Shown here piece by piece: positions 1-9,352 of a DNA stretch of 60,576 bases (positions within the stretch are counted from its first letter, which is position 1; each line of letters starts with the position of its first letter). The position numbers and the translations under genes are program-made. Source of the DNA: Nocardia tenerifensis NBRC 101015 (GTDB lineage: Bacteria > Actinomycetota > Actinomycetes > Mycobacteriales > Mycobacteriaceae); NCBI RefSeq assembly GCF_000308715.1, contig NZ_BAGH01000313.1, positions 1 through 60,576 of the forward strand, in the 5' to 3' direction. The notes beneath the pieces are model-generated. The model was not told the origin of the DNA and ran no database searches. It saw only the letters and a program-made list of their open reading frames with translations.

Positions 1-731
1 TTGTCCCGCAACCCATCCCAGCCGCCCACCTTGTGCAGGCCCACCAGGGTGAGCGGCAGCAGCGCCGCGACGATGACGAAGAACTGGAGCACCTCGTTGT
101 AGATCGCGGCCGACAGCCCGCCGAGGGTGATGTAGGAGAGCACGATCACCGCGGCGATGATCACCGACAGCCACAGCGGCCAGCCGAGCAGCACGTTCAG
201 GATGGTGCCGAGCAGATACAGGTTGACGCCGGCGATCAGCACCTGCGCGATGGCGAAGCTGAGCGCGTTCACCAGGTGCGCGCCGGTGCCGAAGCGCCTG
301 CGCATGAACTCCGGCACGCTGCGCACCTTGGAGCCGTAGTAGAACGGCATCATCACCACGCCGAGGAACAGCATGGCCGGGACCGCGCCGATCCAGAAGT
401 AATGGAAGGTCGGGAAGCCGAATTGGGCGCCGTTGGCCGACATGCCCATGATCTCGACGGCGCCGAGGTTCGCGGAGATGAACGCCAGGCCGGTCACCCA
501 GGCGGGCAGCGAGCGCCCGGACAGGAAGAAGTCGATGCTCGAGGACACGCGCTGCCTGGCCAGCAGGCCGATGCCGAGCACGAACACGAAATAGAGTGCG
601 ACCAGGGCGAAGTCGACCGGGGCCGCGTCGAGTCGCAGCGTCGAGGAGGCGTCTAGGTAGACCGCGGCCGACGACCGCGGTTCCGCGGCGAGCAGCGCGG
701 ACGTCAGAACAGGTGAATCGGCAAGCGGCAC
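1..731 (-). CDS. Sodium/solute symporter (SSS family), N-terminal part
   Basis: Partial gene running off the left edge; about 243 codons are visible from a GTG start at 731, preceded by an AGGAGG-like ribosome site about 8 nt upstream. After an N-terminal segment of about 35 residues come hydrophobic helices and the pattern typical of SSS transporters: FFLSGRSLPAW near residue 65, then a helix reading ITLGGLSAAIYNEVLQFFVI near the visible end. The family moves sugars, amino acids or ions with sodium. It lies downstream of galK on the same strand with a gap of about 110 bp, so galactose or a related sugar is the likely substrate. That substrate is inferred from context only. Confidence 0.85.
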   Translation of the reverse strand, partial: MPLADSPVLTSALLAAEPRSSAAVYLDASSTLRLDAAPVDFALVALYFVFVLGIGLLARQRVSSSIDFFLSGRSLPAWVTGLAFISANLGAVEIMGMSANGAQFGFPTFHYFWIGAVPAMLFLGVVMMPFYYGSKVRSVPEFMRRRFGTGAHLVNALSFAIAQVLIAGVNLYLLGTILNVLLGWPLWLSVIIAAVIVLSYITLGGLSAAIYNEVLQFFVIVAALLPLTLVGLHKVGGWDGLRD

Positions 732-843
732 AGCGTCCCTCCTGGCGGTGAAACCGGGCGTCGAACGAGACCCTTCGTGGTTACTCTGCGTGATTGTGCC
801 TCACCCGCGGGCCACAATCGCGCACAAAGAGCTGGACGGTCGC

Positions 844-1977
<1,134 letters not shown>

Positions 1978-2177
1978 GTGCCCTCCCTCGTCTGTCGTGT
2001 CCACGGCCCTGCCACACGTTACGAGACACGCCGTCCGAACACCGCTTTCGGCGGTCGAAGGCGCGCGTTTCGCCCGGCTCGGCCCACCGCGAAACCACCC
2101 CGGTGGGCACCCCTATTTATTGCGTCGGATTCCCTCCGGTTGCGCCAAGTACGCGACATGAGCGGGCTTTTCATGCC

Positions 2178-2367
2178 ATGATCGAATCAGTTGTCCAGGT
2201 TCTCGTTGCCGACCGCGCTGCGCTCGGTTGGGACATTTACTCGTACAACAACACTCGGTTCTTGTTCGCCGAGAGCATTGCGCATGGTGCTCACGAAACG
2301 GGCGAACGACGAGGTCGTGGTGGAGGACGAACACATCTGCTACGCGGCTTGGTTCACAGGGATGTAG
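2178..2367 (+). pseudogene. Small ORF broken by an apparent 1-base frameshift
   Basis: Reading from the ATG at 2178 gives MIESVVQVLVADRAALGWD and then a plausible protein up to about 2281. Beyond that the frame turns into arginine-rich nonsense, while the +1 frame gives a protein-like tail (KRANDEVVVEDEHICYAAWF) ending in TAG at 2365-2367. Removing one base near 2281-2284 would join the parts into 62 residues. I do not recognise a family. It ends 16 bp before the diguanylate cyclase gene, so it may once have been its operon partner. It could be a pseudogene, a sequencing indel or chance. Confidence 0.35.
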
Positions 2368-2383
2368 CGACCAAGGGGGGCTG

Positions 2384-3961
2384 ATGACAGTCAGCGAAGA
2401 CCGGCCTGCGGCACCGCCGTTCCGGTTCCGAACATGGTGGTACGTACTGCTTCCGGGGGGAAGCGCGGCCATGATCGCGGTACACGTGACGGCGAATTCA
2501 CCGCTGTTGTCGCTGTGCACGATGGGCGCCGTCCTCGCGGGCGCGCTCGCGATGATCGGCTTCGGGCTGCGGACATACCGGCCGACGCGCCCGCTGCCCT
2601 GGTATCTGCTGTCCGCCTCGGCGGTGTTCTCCGCGGCCGGCGCCGCGCTGCGCGACACCTCCGACCACGCCCTGCACCCGATAGACGACGTGTGCACGCT
2701 GCTCGCCTATCTGGCGGTGGGCCTCGCGGCGCTCATCTGGCTGCGCCCGCGTCAGGTCCGGTCGAACTACGACCTGCTGCTCGACTCCGCCCTGATCGGG
2801 CTCGGCGCGCTGCTGGCCTCCTGGACGTTTCTGATCTCGCCGATCCTGCACCTGCACGGCTCCACCGCGAACACGGCGGTGGCGGCCGTCTACCCGGTGC
2901 TCGACGCGTTGCTGCTGACGCTGGTCGCGCACTCGGTCGCCACGTCGAGCCGCTCGGAGTCCTCGCTGCGGCTGCTGCACGTCGGGCTGATCACGGTGCT
3001 GCTCGGCGACCTCGGACACAGCCTCGCCAAGGCGGGCACCCTGGCGATCGGGCGCGAGATGCTGATGGCGCCGCTGCTCGCGACGTACACGATCGTCGGC
3101 GTCGCGGCGCTGCACCCGACGATGACGGGGCTCGGCGCGCCGCGACGAATCCACCCGCACCACTCGCGCCAGCGCGCCAGCTTCATCGCGGTCGCGTTGA
3201 TAGTGGCCTCGCTGGTGCCGGTGGTCGGCTCGTCGCTGGGCACGCTCGACCGGGTGGTGGTCTCGTCGTTGTTCGCGCTGCTGCTGATCGGGGTGCTCGT
3301 GCGCAGCGAGCGGGCCATCGTGCGCAGCTCACGCAGCGAGCGGCGGGCGCAGTACCAGGCCGACCACGACATGCTCACCGGGCTGCTGAATCGCTCGGCC
3401 CTGCTGCGCGCGGTGAACCTCAACAGCGAGCGCTGGGCCGAGCAGCCGCTGTGCCTGCTGTTCATCGACCTGGACGGCTTCAAGATGGTCAACGACAGCT
3501 ACGGCCACGCGGTCGGCGACGAGCTCATCGCCAACGCCGCCTCCAGGATTCGGCGCGTGGTGCTGCGCGACGACATGGTCGCGCGCTACGGCGGCGACGA
3601 ATTCGTGGTGCTCTCCCCGCTGGACCGGCAGGAGGCCGCGACGCTGGCCGAGCGCCTGCTCGGCGCCTTCGTCCGGCCGTTCGAGCTGAGCGCGGGCGAG
3701 ATCCCGATCACCGCCAGCATCGGGATCGCCTGCGGCAGCCCGCGCAGCACCGAGTCGACCGTCTACGACCTCATCCGCGACGCGGACTCGGCCATGTACC
3801 ACGCCAAGGAGTACGCGCTCGGCTACGCGTTCCACGACGACGCGCGGCACGCGCCGGACCCCGTGCGGTACCTGGCGAGCGACCCGGCGCGGCACAGCGC
3901 GAACGAGCCGGGGCGGCGGATCTGGCGCACCAGCCCCAGATCCACCAGCACCGCGGTCTGA
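2384..3961 (+). CDS. Membrane-bound GGDEF diguanylate cyclase
   Basis: Predicted to make cyclic di-GMP from two GTP at the membrane. Start ATG 2384 has AAGGGGGG five bases upstream; a longer in-frame reading from 2228 is rejected because its first 52 residues do not look like protein. About 300 residues of hydrophobic helices (roughly eight segments) form the N-terminal sensor. The C-terminal GGDEF domain shows DHDMLTGLLNR, LLFIDLDGFKMVND and an intact active site YGGDEFVVLSP. The usual inhibitory RxxD just before the active site reads LRDD, so feedback inhibition may be weakened. There is no EAL domain. Length 525 aa. Confidence 0.9.
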   Translation: MTVSEDRPAAPPFRFRTWWYVLLPGGSAAMIAVHVTANSPLLSLCTMGAVLAGALAMIGFGLRTYRPTRPLPWYLLSASAVFSAAGAALRDTSDHALHPIDDVCTLLAYLAVGLAALIWLRPRQVRSNYDLLLDSALIGLGALLASWTFLISPILHLHGSTANTAVAAVYPVLDALLLTLVAHSVATSSRSESSLRLLHVGLITVLLGDLGHSLAKAGTLAIGREMLMAPLLATYTIVGVAALHPTMTGLGAPRRIHPHHSRQRASFIAVALIVASLVPVVGSSLGTLDRVVVSSLFALLLIGVLVRSERAIVRSSRSERRAQYQADHDMLTGLLNRSALLRAVNLNSERWAEQPLCLLFIDLDGFKMVNDSYGHAVGDELIANAASRIRRVVLRDDMVARYGGDEFVVLSPLDRQEAATLAERLLGAFVRPFELSAGEIPITASIGIACGSPRSTESTVYDLIRDADSAMYHAKEYALGYAFHDDARHAPDPVRYLASDPARHSANEPGRRIWRTSPRSTSTAV

Positions 3962-3982
3962 TCGACGGCGCGGCGGACGCGC

Positions 3983-4753
3983 CTAGTCGACCAGCTCGTC
4001 GAGCAGTCGCCGCGCCGCCTCGAGCTCGGCCTGCAGCTGCTGCACCTTGGCCTCCTGCGCCTCCCGCGCCGCCTCCAGGATGCCCGCCACCACCTCGGCC
4101 ACCTCGGGATGCAGGATCTTGGCCGCCTGCGCCACCGCGGAGCTCGGCACGGCGAGCCCGCGCACGGCGCGCTTCTTGCCGCTGACCACGTCGACCGACC
4201 ACTCGCCGTCGGCGGTTCCGGTCAGCGTGACGGTGACCTCGGGCGTCTTCGCCTTCGGCCGGGCGGGCGCCTTGGCCGCCTTGGCCGCGGTCGCGGGCTT
4301 GGCCGCGGGCTTGCTCGCGCCGCCGTCCTGCTCGTCCGAGTCCGGCGTGCTCGCAACGGGTTTCGGGACGACCGGCGGCGGCGTGGCGGAACTGGGGGTG
4401 CTCGGTGTCGCAGCGCTCGTCAAGGTCGACGGCTGGGTCACGGGTGTTTCCTTCCTGGTGGTCGACTTCGGCTGGGCAGTGGAAACGGTGGCCGCCCCTC
4501 GCGGCGGCTTGGTCAACGTCACTTCTGTCGGAGAAAAGGACAGTACATCCTTCGATCCGGTGGGCCGGACCTGCAGGAAGTCTCCGTCGGCCGGGTCGCC
4601 GAGGGAGATCACCTTTCCCGACCGGCCCTCCGGCACGCCCACCGCGGCGGCGGTGAACCACACCATGGGCGGGCGGCCGCCGGCGATGTCCGCGGCGATC
4701 CGCTGAATCTCGCTGTCCGACAATGGCTTGGGCTTGGTTTTAGGCGACGGCAT
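3983..4753 (-). CDS. Hypothetical protein, Ala/Pro/Lys-rich linker (DUF6319-like)
   Basis: A 256-residue protein of unknown function starting at ATG 4753 (MPSPKTKPK). Residues 1-85 form a compact N-terminal domain with IAADIAGGRPPMVWFTAAAVG and a segment resembling a small beta domain. Residues 90-165 are a disordered Thr/Pro/Ala/Lys linker, and the C-terminus has a helical region ending in a short Gln/Glu/Arg-rich coiled coil (EAQEAKVQQLQAELEAARRL). From memory the architecture resembles DUF6319 proteins of actinomycetes; that name is a guess. It stands alone, convergent with the diguanylate cyclase. An upstream in-frame start at 4810 is less likely. Confidence 0.7.
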   Translation of the reverse strand: MPSPKTKPKPLSDSEIQRIAADIAGGRPPMVWFTAAAVGVPEGRSGKVISLGDPADGDFLQVRPTGSKDVLSFSPTEVTLTKPPRGAATVSTAQPKSTTRKETPVTQPSTLTSAATPSTPSSATPPPVVPKPVASTPDSDEQDGGASKPAAKPATAAKAAKAPARPKAKTPEVTVTLTGTADGEWSVDVVSGKKRAVRGLAVPSSAVAQAAKILHPEVAEVVAGILEAAREAQEAKVQQLQAELEAARRLLDELVD

Positions 4754-4880
4754 GGTGACTCCGAGCGATATTCGTGGATGGCTGCGTGCACAGATGATGC
4801 CGCACCGCACCGACAGATTCGCAGGCCGCTACGAAATCGAGTCCCAGAACACGATTTCCGCGCGGCCAGCGAATATCGAG

Positions 4881-5534
4881 CTACGCCCGAGGATCGCCGT
4901 GGCGGCGGTCTCGCTCGCCCGGCGCCCGCAGGGCGGGGAACCAGATATCGGTGAGCACCTCGGCGGCCCGCTCGGCGGAGACGTGGATGGTGCCCTGGAC
5001 CGCCCAGCGGGTGAAGAAGCGCTCGAGTTGGGCGACAAGCAGTTCCACCCGCAGCCGTGCCTCGTCGGCGCGCTCGGCGGGCCAGCGGGCGAGGTAGGAG
5101 GTCATCGCGTTGGGCAGGGCGTGGATGCCGGCGCGGGCGATATCCCGGAACTCCGGCTCGAGCGCGGTCGCCTCGTCCCAGGCGGGCAGCAGGTCACGGT
5201 ACTCGTGGAACCACTCGATGGCCCGGGTCATCCACGCGACGAACTCGGCGCGAGAGCCGGTGTCCAGTACCCGGTCCAGGTCTTCGTAGAAATGCAGGGC
5301 GCTCGGCGCGGTGCTCTGCTCGGCGATGGCGCGCAGTATCTCGAGCTTGCTGGTGAAGTGCAGATAGAAGGTGGCGCGGCTGCAACCGACGGCGGCGGCG
5401 ATGTCGTCGACCCGCACCGCCGCGTAGCCGCGGGTGCTGAACAGCTCCTTCGCGCCGGCCATCAACCGGGCCCTGGTCTGCTGCTTCTGCTCCTCCCGCA
5501 GGCTGGCGCCCGCCGGATTCGGGTTCGTACGCAA
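4881..5534 (-). CDS. TetR-family transcriptional regulator
   Basis: A 217-residue repressor candidate. The N-terminal helix-turn-helix reads RARLMAGAKELFSTRGYAAV followed by VDDIAAAVGCSRATFYLHF, the classic TetR DNA-binding pattern ending in YLHF. The rest is the variable ligand-binding helical domain. Start is TTG at 5534 with GAGGA about 7 nt upstream. It is divergent from the monooxygenase operon, and the gap contains a near-perfect 27-bp palindrome, so it most likely controls that operon and itself. The inducer would be a ketone or a pathway product; that is inference. Confidence 0.9.
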   Translation of the reverse strand: MRTNPNPAGASLREEQKQQTRARLMAGAKELFSTRGYAAVRVDDIAAAVGCSRATFYLHFTSKLEILRAIAEQSTAPSALHFYEDLDRVLDTGSRAEFVAWMTRAIEWFHEYRDLLPAWDEATALEPEFRDIARAGIHALPNAMTSYLARWPAERADEARLRVELLVAQLERFFTRWAVQGTIHVSAERAAEVLTDIWFPALRAPGERDRRHGDPRA

Positions 5535-5635
5535 CGGCTTCCTCGGGTCGGTCGAAAAGATCTGCTGACGTGCGAGTTTCGGTGAGCGAGTCTACCGGGG
5601 TCCGCGCCGTCGGCGCCTTCGTTAGACAATACGTT

Positions 5636-5662
5636 ACTCACTAGACACGCTGTCTAGCGAGT
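5636..5662. promoter_or_regulatory. Palindromic operator between tetR and monooxygenase operon
   Basis: Two 12-bp arms, ACTCACTAGACA and TGTCTAGCGAGT, flank a CGC centre and differ from perfect symmetry at one position; the inner 7-3-7 core CTAGACA-CGC-TGTCTAG is perfect. It lies about 100 bp upstream of each divergent gene. This is the size and shape of a TetR-family operator. A further half-site, TTAGACA, lies near 5622. Confidence 0.75.
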
Positions 5663-5770
5663 GTTACCTTGTTGCCTACGTCACTCCGGAAGCCCAGCGC
5701 TACGGACGGTTTCGGCGCCGGGCGCGCCGCCGCGCGAGGTGACCGCCCGCCCAGCACGAGGACAAGTGAA

Positions 5771-7138
5771 TTGACCCAACCCACTCTGCCGAGGGTCTGC
5801 ATCATCGGCGCAGGCCCCTCCGGGATCACCACCGCGAAACGCATGCGGGACTTCGATATTCCGTTCGAGGTGTTCGAGGCCTCCGACGAGGTCGGCGGCA
5901 ACTGGTACTTCAAGAATCCGAACGGAATGTCGGCGTGCTACCAGTCGCTGCACATCGATACCAGCAAGTTCCGGCTCGCGTTCGAGGATTATCCGGCGCC
6001 CGCGGACTGGCCGGATTTCCCGCACCATTCGCAGCTGTTCCAGTACTTCAAGGACTACGTCGACCATTTCGGGTTTCGCGACAGGATCCTTTTCGGCACG
6101 AAAGTGACCGCGGCCGAACGACAGTCCGACGGCCGCTGGCTCGTCACCGCGAGCGACGGACGCACCCGCGACTACGACGTATTGATCGTCTGCAACGGCC
6201 ACCACTGGGATCCGCGCATTCCCGACTACCCCGGTGAATTCGACGGCGTGCTGATGCACAGCCACGCCTACAACGACCCGTTCGACCCGATCGACATGCG
6301 CGGCAAGAAGATCGTCGTCGTAGGCATGGGCAACTCGGGGCTGGATATCGCCTCGGAGTTGTCGCAGCGCTTCGTCGCGGAGAAGCTCACCGTCTCCGCC
6401 CGGCGCGGGGTCTGGGTGCTGCCGAAATACGTCAACGGCACGGTCGGCGACAAGCGGAGCGTGCCGTCGTGGATTCCGCGCAGGGTGAGTCTGAAACTCA
6501 AGCAGCGCTTCGTCCGGAAGTTCCGCGGCGACATGGAGTTCTACGGCCTGCCCAAGCCCGACCACCTGCCGTTCGAGGCGCACCCGTCGGCCAGCGAGGA
6601 GTTCCTGCACCGGGCGGGCTGCGGTGATATCGCGTTCAAGCCGGCCATCACGGCGCTGGAGGGGCCGCGCGTGCGCTTCGCCGACGGCAGCACCGAGGAG
6701 GTCGACGTGATCGTGTGTGCCACCGGCTACCGCATCAGCTTCCCGTTCTTCACCGACCCCGACCTGGCGCCCGACGAGCGCAATCGTTTCCCGCTGTTCC
6801 AGCAGATGATCAAGCCCGGCGTGGACAACCTGTTCTTCATGGGCCTCGCGCAGCCGCTGCCGACGCTGGTGAACTTCGCCGAGCAGCAGAGCAAGCTGGT
6901 CGCCGCCTACCTGACCGGACGATATCTGCCGCCGCCGCGAGCGGAGATGGAGCAGGCGATCCGCGCGGCGGAGCAGCGCCGGACCGGGCGCTACTACGAC
7001 TCGCCTCGGCACACCATCCAGATCGAGTTCGAGCCGTACGTGCGCGACCTGACCAAGGAGATGGCGCGGGGGGCCAAGCGCGCCGCCGCGAACGGTCACG
7101 CCCTGCCGGTGCCGGCCCGGGCCTTGGAGAGCGCGTGA
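5771..7138 (+). CDS. FAD/NADPH flavin monooxygenase (FMO type)
   Basis: A 455-residue flavoprotein monooxygenase. It has an FAD-binding Rossmann motif IIGAGPSG at residues 11-18, the FMO fingerprint FDGVLMHSHAY (FxGxxxHxxxY), and an NADPH-binding motif VVGMGNSG. Members oxygenate nitrogen or sulfur, or perform Baeyer-Villiger oxidation of ketones. The motif is FMO-like rather than the classical Baeyer-Villiger motif, but the downstream esterase, alcohol dehydrogenase and acyl-CoA ligase make ketone-to-ester conversion the best guess. I chose TTG at 5771, which has GAGGA upstream and begins just before the Rossmann fold; a longer frame from 5669 would run through the operator region. Confidence 0.88.
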   Translation: MTQPTLPRVCIIGAGPSGITTAKRMRDFDIPFEVFEASDEVGGNWYFKNPNGMSACYQSLHIDTSKFRLAFEDYPAPADWPDFPHHSQLFQYFKDYVDHFGFRDRILFGTKVTAAERQSDGRWLVTASDGRTRDYDVLIVCNGHHWDPRIPDYPGEFDGVLMHSHAYNDPFDPIDMRGKKIVVVGMGNSGLDIASELSQRFVAEKLTVSARRGVWVLPKYVNGTVGDKRSVPSWIPRRVSLKLKQRFVRKFRGDMEFYGLPKPDHLPFEAHPSASEEFLHRAGCGDIAFKPAITALEGPRVRFADGSTEEVDVIVCATGYRISFPFFTDPDLAPDERNRFPLFQQMIKPGVDNLFFMGLAQPLPTLVNFAEQQSKLVAAYLTGRYLPPPRAEMEQAIRAAEQRRTGRYYDSPRHTIQIEFEPYVRDLTKEMARGAKRAAANGHALPVPARALESA

Positions 7139-8295
7139 CATCGATGACGACTTCGGGTTTCTGCGTCGACGAATTCGGCGGTGTCCGAACGGAATTGGCG
7201 AACCAGCTCGCCTCGGGCGAGGAGCTCGGCGCGGCCGTGTGCGTGACGGTCGACGGTGAGACGGTCGTCGATCTCTGGGGCGGCCACCGCGATCCCGAGC
7301 GGACCGTGCCGTGGACCGAGGACACCCTCGTCAATGTCTTCTCGATCAGCAAGACGATGACGGCGCTGTGCGCGCTGCTGCTTGTGGACCGCGGCGAGCT
7401 GGACGTGCGGCAGCGGGTCGCGCACTACTGGCCGGAGTTCGCGGCGAACGGCAAGGGCGACATAGAGATTCGCCACATTCTCGGGCACACCTCCGGAGTG
7501 TCCGGGTGGGAGCGGCCGATCGAGCTGGCCGATATCTACGACACGGAGGCGGCGAGCGCCCGCCTGGCGACCCAGTCGCCGTGGTGGACGCCGGGCACCG
7601 CGTCGGGCTACCACGCGCTGAACTACGGACACCTGGTGGGCGAGGTGATCCGCCGGATCACCGGCCGCGGCCTCGGGCAGTTCTTCGCCGAGGAACTCGC
7701 GGGCCCGCTGGATGCCGACTTCCACATCGGCACCGGGCCCGAGCACCACCACCGCATCGCGCCGCTGGTCCCGCCGCCGCGCCTGCATTTCGACATGGCC
7801 TCGCTGGACCAGACCAGCATTCTGGTCAAGACCCTCACCAGCCCGCTGCTCGATCTCCCCGAGGCCAACAGCGCCGCGTGGCGACGGGCCGAGATCGGCG
7901 CGGTGAACGGCCACGGCAATGCCCGATCGGTGGCGCGGATCCAGTCGCTGGTGTCCTGCGGCGGCGCGCTGGGCGGCCGAAGGTTGTTGTCGGAGAAGAC
8001 GATCGACCTGATCTTCGAACAGCAGTCGGACGGGCCGGATCTGGCGCTGCTCGTGCCGCTGCGCTTCGGCCTCGGCTACGGACTCCCTCAGCCGCAGACC
8101 GCGCCGGCGGTTCCCGGCGGCCGGGTCTGCTGGTGGGCCGGGCTCGGCGGCGCCATCGTCGTCAACGACCTCGATCATCGAATCACCTTCGCCTACACCA
8201 TGAACAAGATGGCGCCGGGACTCATCGGCTCGCCCCGCGCCGACGCCTACCTGCGCGCGGTCTACACCGCGGTCCGCGCCGGGGCCCGCGCGTGA
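7135..8295 (+). CDS. Serine hydrolase/esterase, beta-lactamase-like fold
   Basis: A 386-residue enzyme of the class C beta-lactamase/EstB esterase family. The nucleophile motif SxxK reads SISK (Ser70, Lys73), followed by the family pattern HILGHTSGVSGW and a tyrosine-containing segment GYHALNYGHL. Such proteins usually hydrolyse small esters. The GTG start overlaps the stop of the monooxygenase by 4 bp (GTGA) with GGAG five bases upstream, so the two are translationally coupled; an ATG at 7144 is the alternative. In context it would split the ester made by the monooxygenase into acid and alcohol. Confidence 0.88.
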   Translation: MTSMTTSGFCVDEFGGVRTELANQLASGEELGAAVCVTVDGETVVDLWGGHRDPERTVPWTEDTLVNVFSISKTMTALCALLLVDRGELDVRQRVAHYWPEFAANGKGDIEIRHILGHTSGVSGWERPIELADIYDTEAASARLATQSPWWTPGTASGYHALNYGHLVGEVIRRITGRGLGQFFAEELAGPLDADFHIGTGPEHHHRIAPLVPPPRLHFDMASLDQTSILVKTLTSPLLDLPEANSAAWRRAEIGAVNGHGNARSVARIQSLVSCGGALGGRRLLSEKTIDLIFEQQSDGPDLALLVPLRFGLGYGLPQPQTAPAVPGGRVCWWAGLGGAIVVNDLDHRITFAYTMNKMAPGLIGSPRADAYLRAVYTAVRAGARA

Positions 8296-9335
8296 TGCGG
8301 GCATTGCAGCTCACCGAGCCGGGCGTGCTGGAGCTGCGCGAGGTGCCGATCCCCGCGATCGGGCCGGGCGAGCTGCTGCTGCGGGTCGGCGCGGCCGGGA
8401 TCTGCCACTCCGACCTGCACGTGCTGCACATTCCGTTCCGCATGCGCGAGGACCCGCTGACGCTCGGGCACGAGATCGCGGGCACCGTCGAGGCGGTCGG
8501 CGCCGACGTTGTCGGCCGCACTGAGGGCGAACGCGGCCTCGTCTACCTGTGCTGGTCGTGCGGCGTGTGCCGGGAGTGCGTGCGCGGCAATGAGAATGTC
8601 TGCTCGGCCGCGGGCCGCACCGCCATGCCGCCGTGCCCGGGCTTGGGCCCCGACGGGGGCATGGCCGAGTACATCCGCGTGCCCGCAAGCTCTTTCGTAC
8701 CCATCGGCGACCTCGACTTCACGCAGGCGGCGCCGCTGGCGGACGCGGCGCTGTCCAGCTATCACGCCATTCGCGGTGCGCGCGAACAGCTTCGGCCCGG
8801 CTCGGTCGCGGTGGTGATCGGCGTCGGCGGACTCGGGCACGTCGCGGTGCAGATTCTCGCCGCGACCACCGCGGCCCGGGTGATCGCCGTCGACCTCGGC
8901 GCGGACAAGCTCGCGCTGGCCGCCCGGTGCGGCGCGGACGAGGGGCTGATCATCGGCGCCGAGACCGCGCGAGAGATCCTGGACCGCACCGAGGGTCGCG
9001 GGGCCGACGCCGTCTTCGACTTCGTCGGCGTCGACCAGACCGCCACGCTGGCCGTGGAGTCGGTGGCGCCCAACGGCGCCTACCGGATGATCGGCCTCGG
9101 CGGCGGTGCACCGGAGCTCACCGCGGCCCCGGCGGGCGGGCCGGGCTGGCCGTGGGGCGCCTCCGTGCGAAAGTCGTACGGTGGCACCAAATCCGACCTG
9201 ATCGAGTCCGTCGCGCTGGCCCGGTCGGGCAAGCTCAGGGTCGAGGTCGAGCGCTATGACCTCGCGGCGGGCCGCGAGGCGCTCGACCGGCTGGAACGCG
9301 GCCTGGTCACCGGCCGTGCGGTATTGATTCCGTAG
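8295..9335 (+). CDS. Zinc-dependent alcohol dehydrogenase
   Basis: A 346-residue medium-chain dehydrogenase. Catalytic zinc ligands are visible as Cys37 in GICHSD and His59 in LGHE. The structural zinc lobe has four cysteines in the pattern C-x2-C-x2-C-x7-C (Cys89, 92, 95, 103). The NAD-binding motif is VIGVGGLG. The start ATG shares one base with the stop of the esterase gene. It would oxidise the alcohol released from ester cleavage to an aldehyde or ketone. No aldehyde dehydrogenase is present in the cluster, so the next step would need an enzyme encoded elsewhere. Confidence 0.92.
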   Translation: MRALQLTEPGVLELREVPIPAIGPGELLLRVGAAGICHSDLHVLHIPFRMREDPLTLGHEIAGTVEAVGADVVGRTEGERGLVYLCWSCGVCRECVRGNENVCSAAGRTAMPPCPGLGPDGGMAEYIRVPASSFVPIGDLDFTQAAPLADAALSSYHAIRGAREQLRPGSVAVVIGVGGLGHVAVQILAATTAARVIAVDLGADKLALAARCGADEGLIIGAETAREILDRTEGRGADAVFDFVGVDQTATLAVESVAPNGAYRMIGLGGGAPELTAAPAGGPGWPWGASVRKSYGGTKSDLIESVALARSGKLRVEVERYDLAAGREALDRLERGLVTGRAVLIP

Positions 9336-9352
9336 ACGAGGAAGAGCGTTAG

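Noticed and set aside
2228..2383. N-terminal extension of the diguanylate cyclase
   Set aside because: Cys/Arg/Trp-rich composition and overlap with the small ORF in another frame; the ATG at 2384 has a strong ribosome site.
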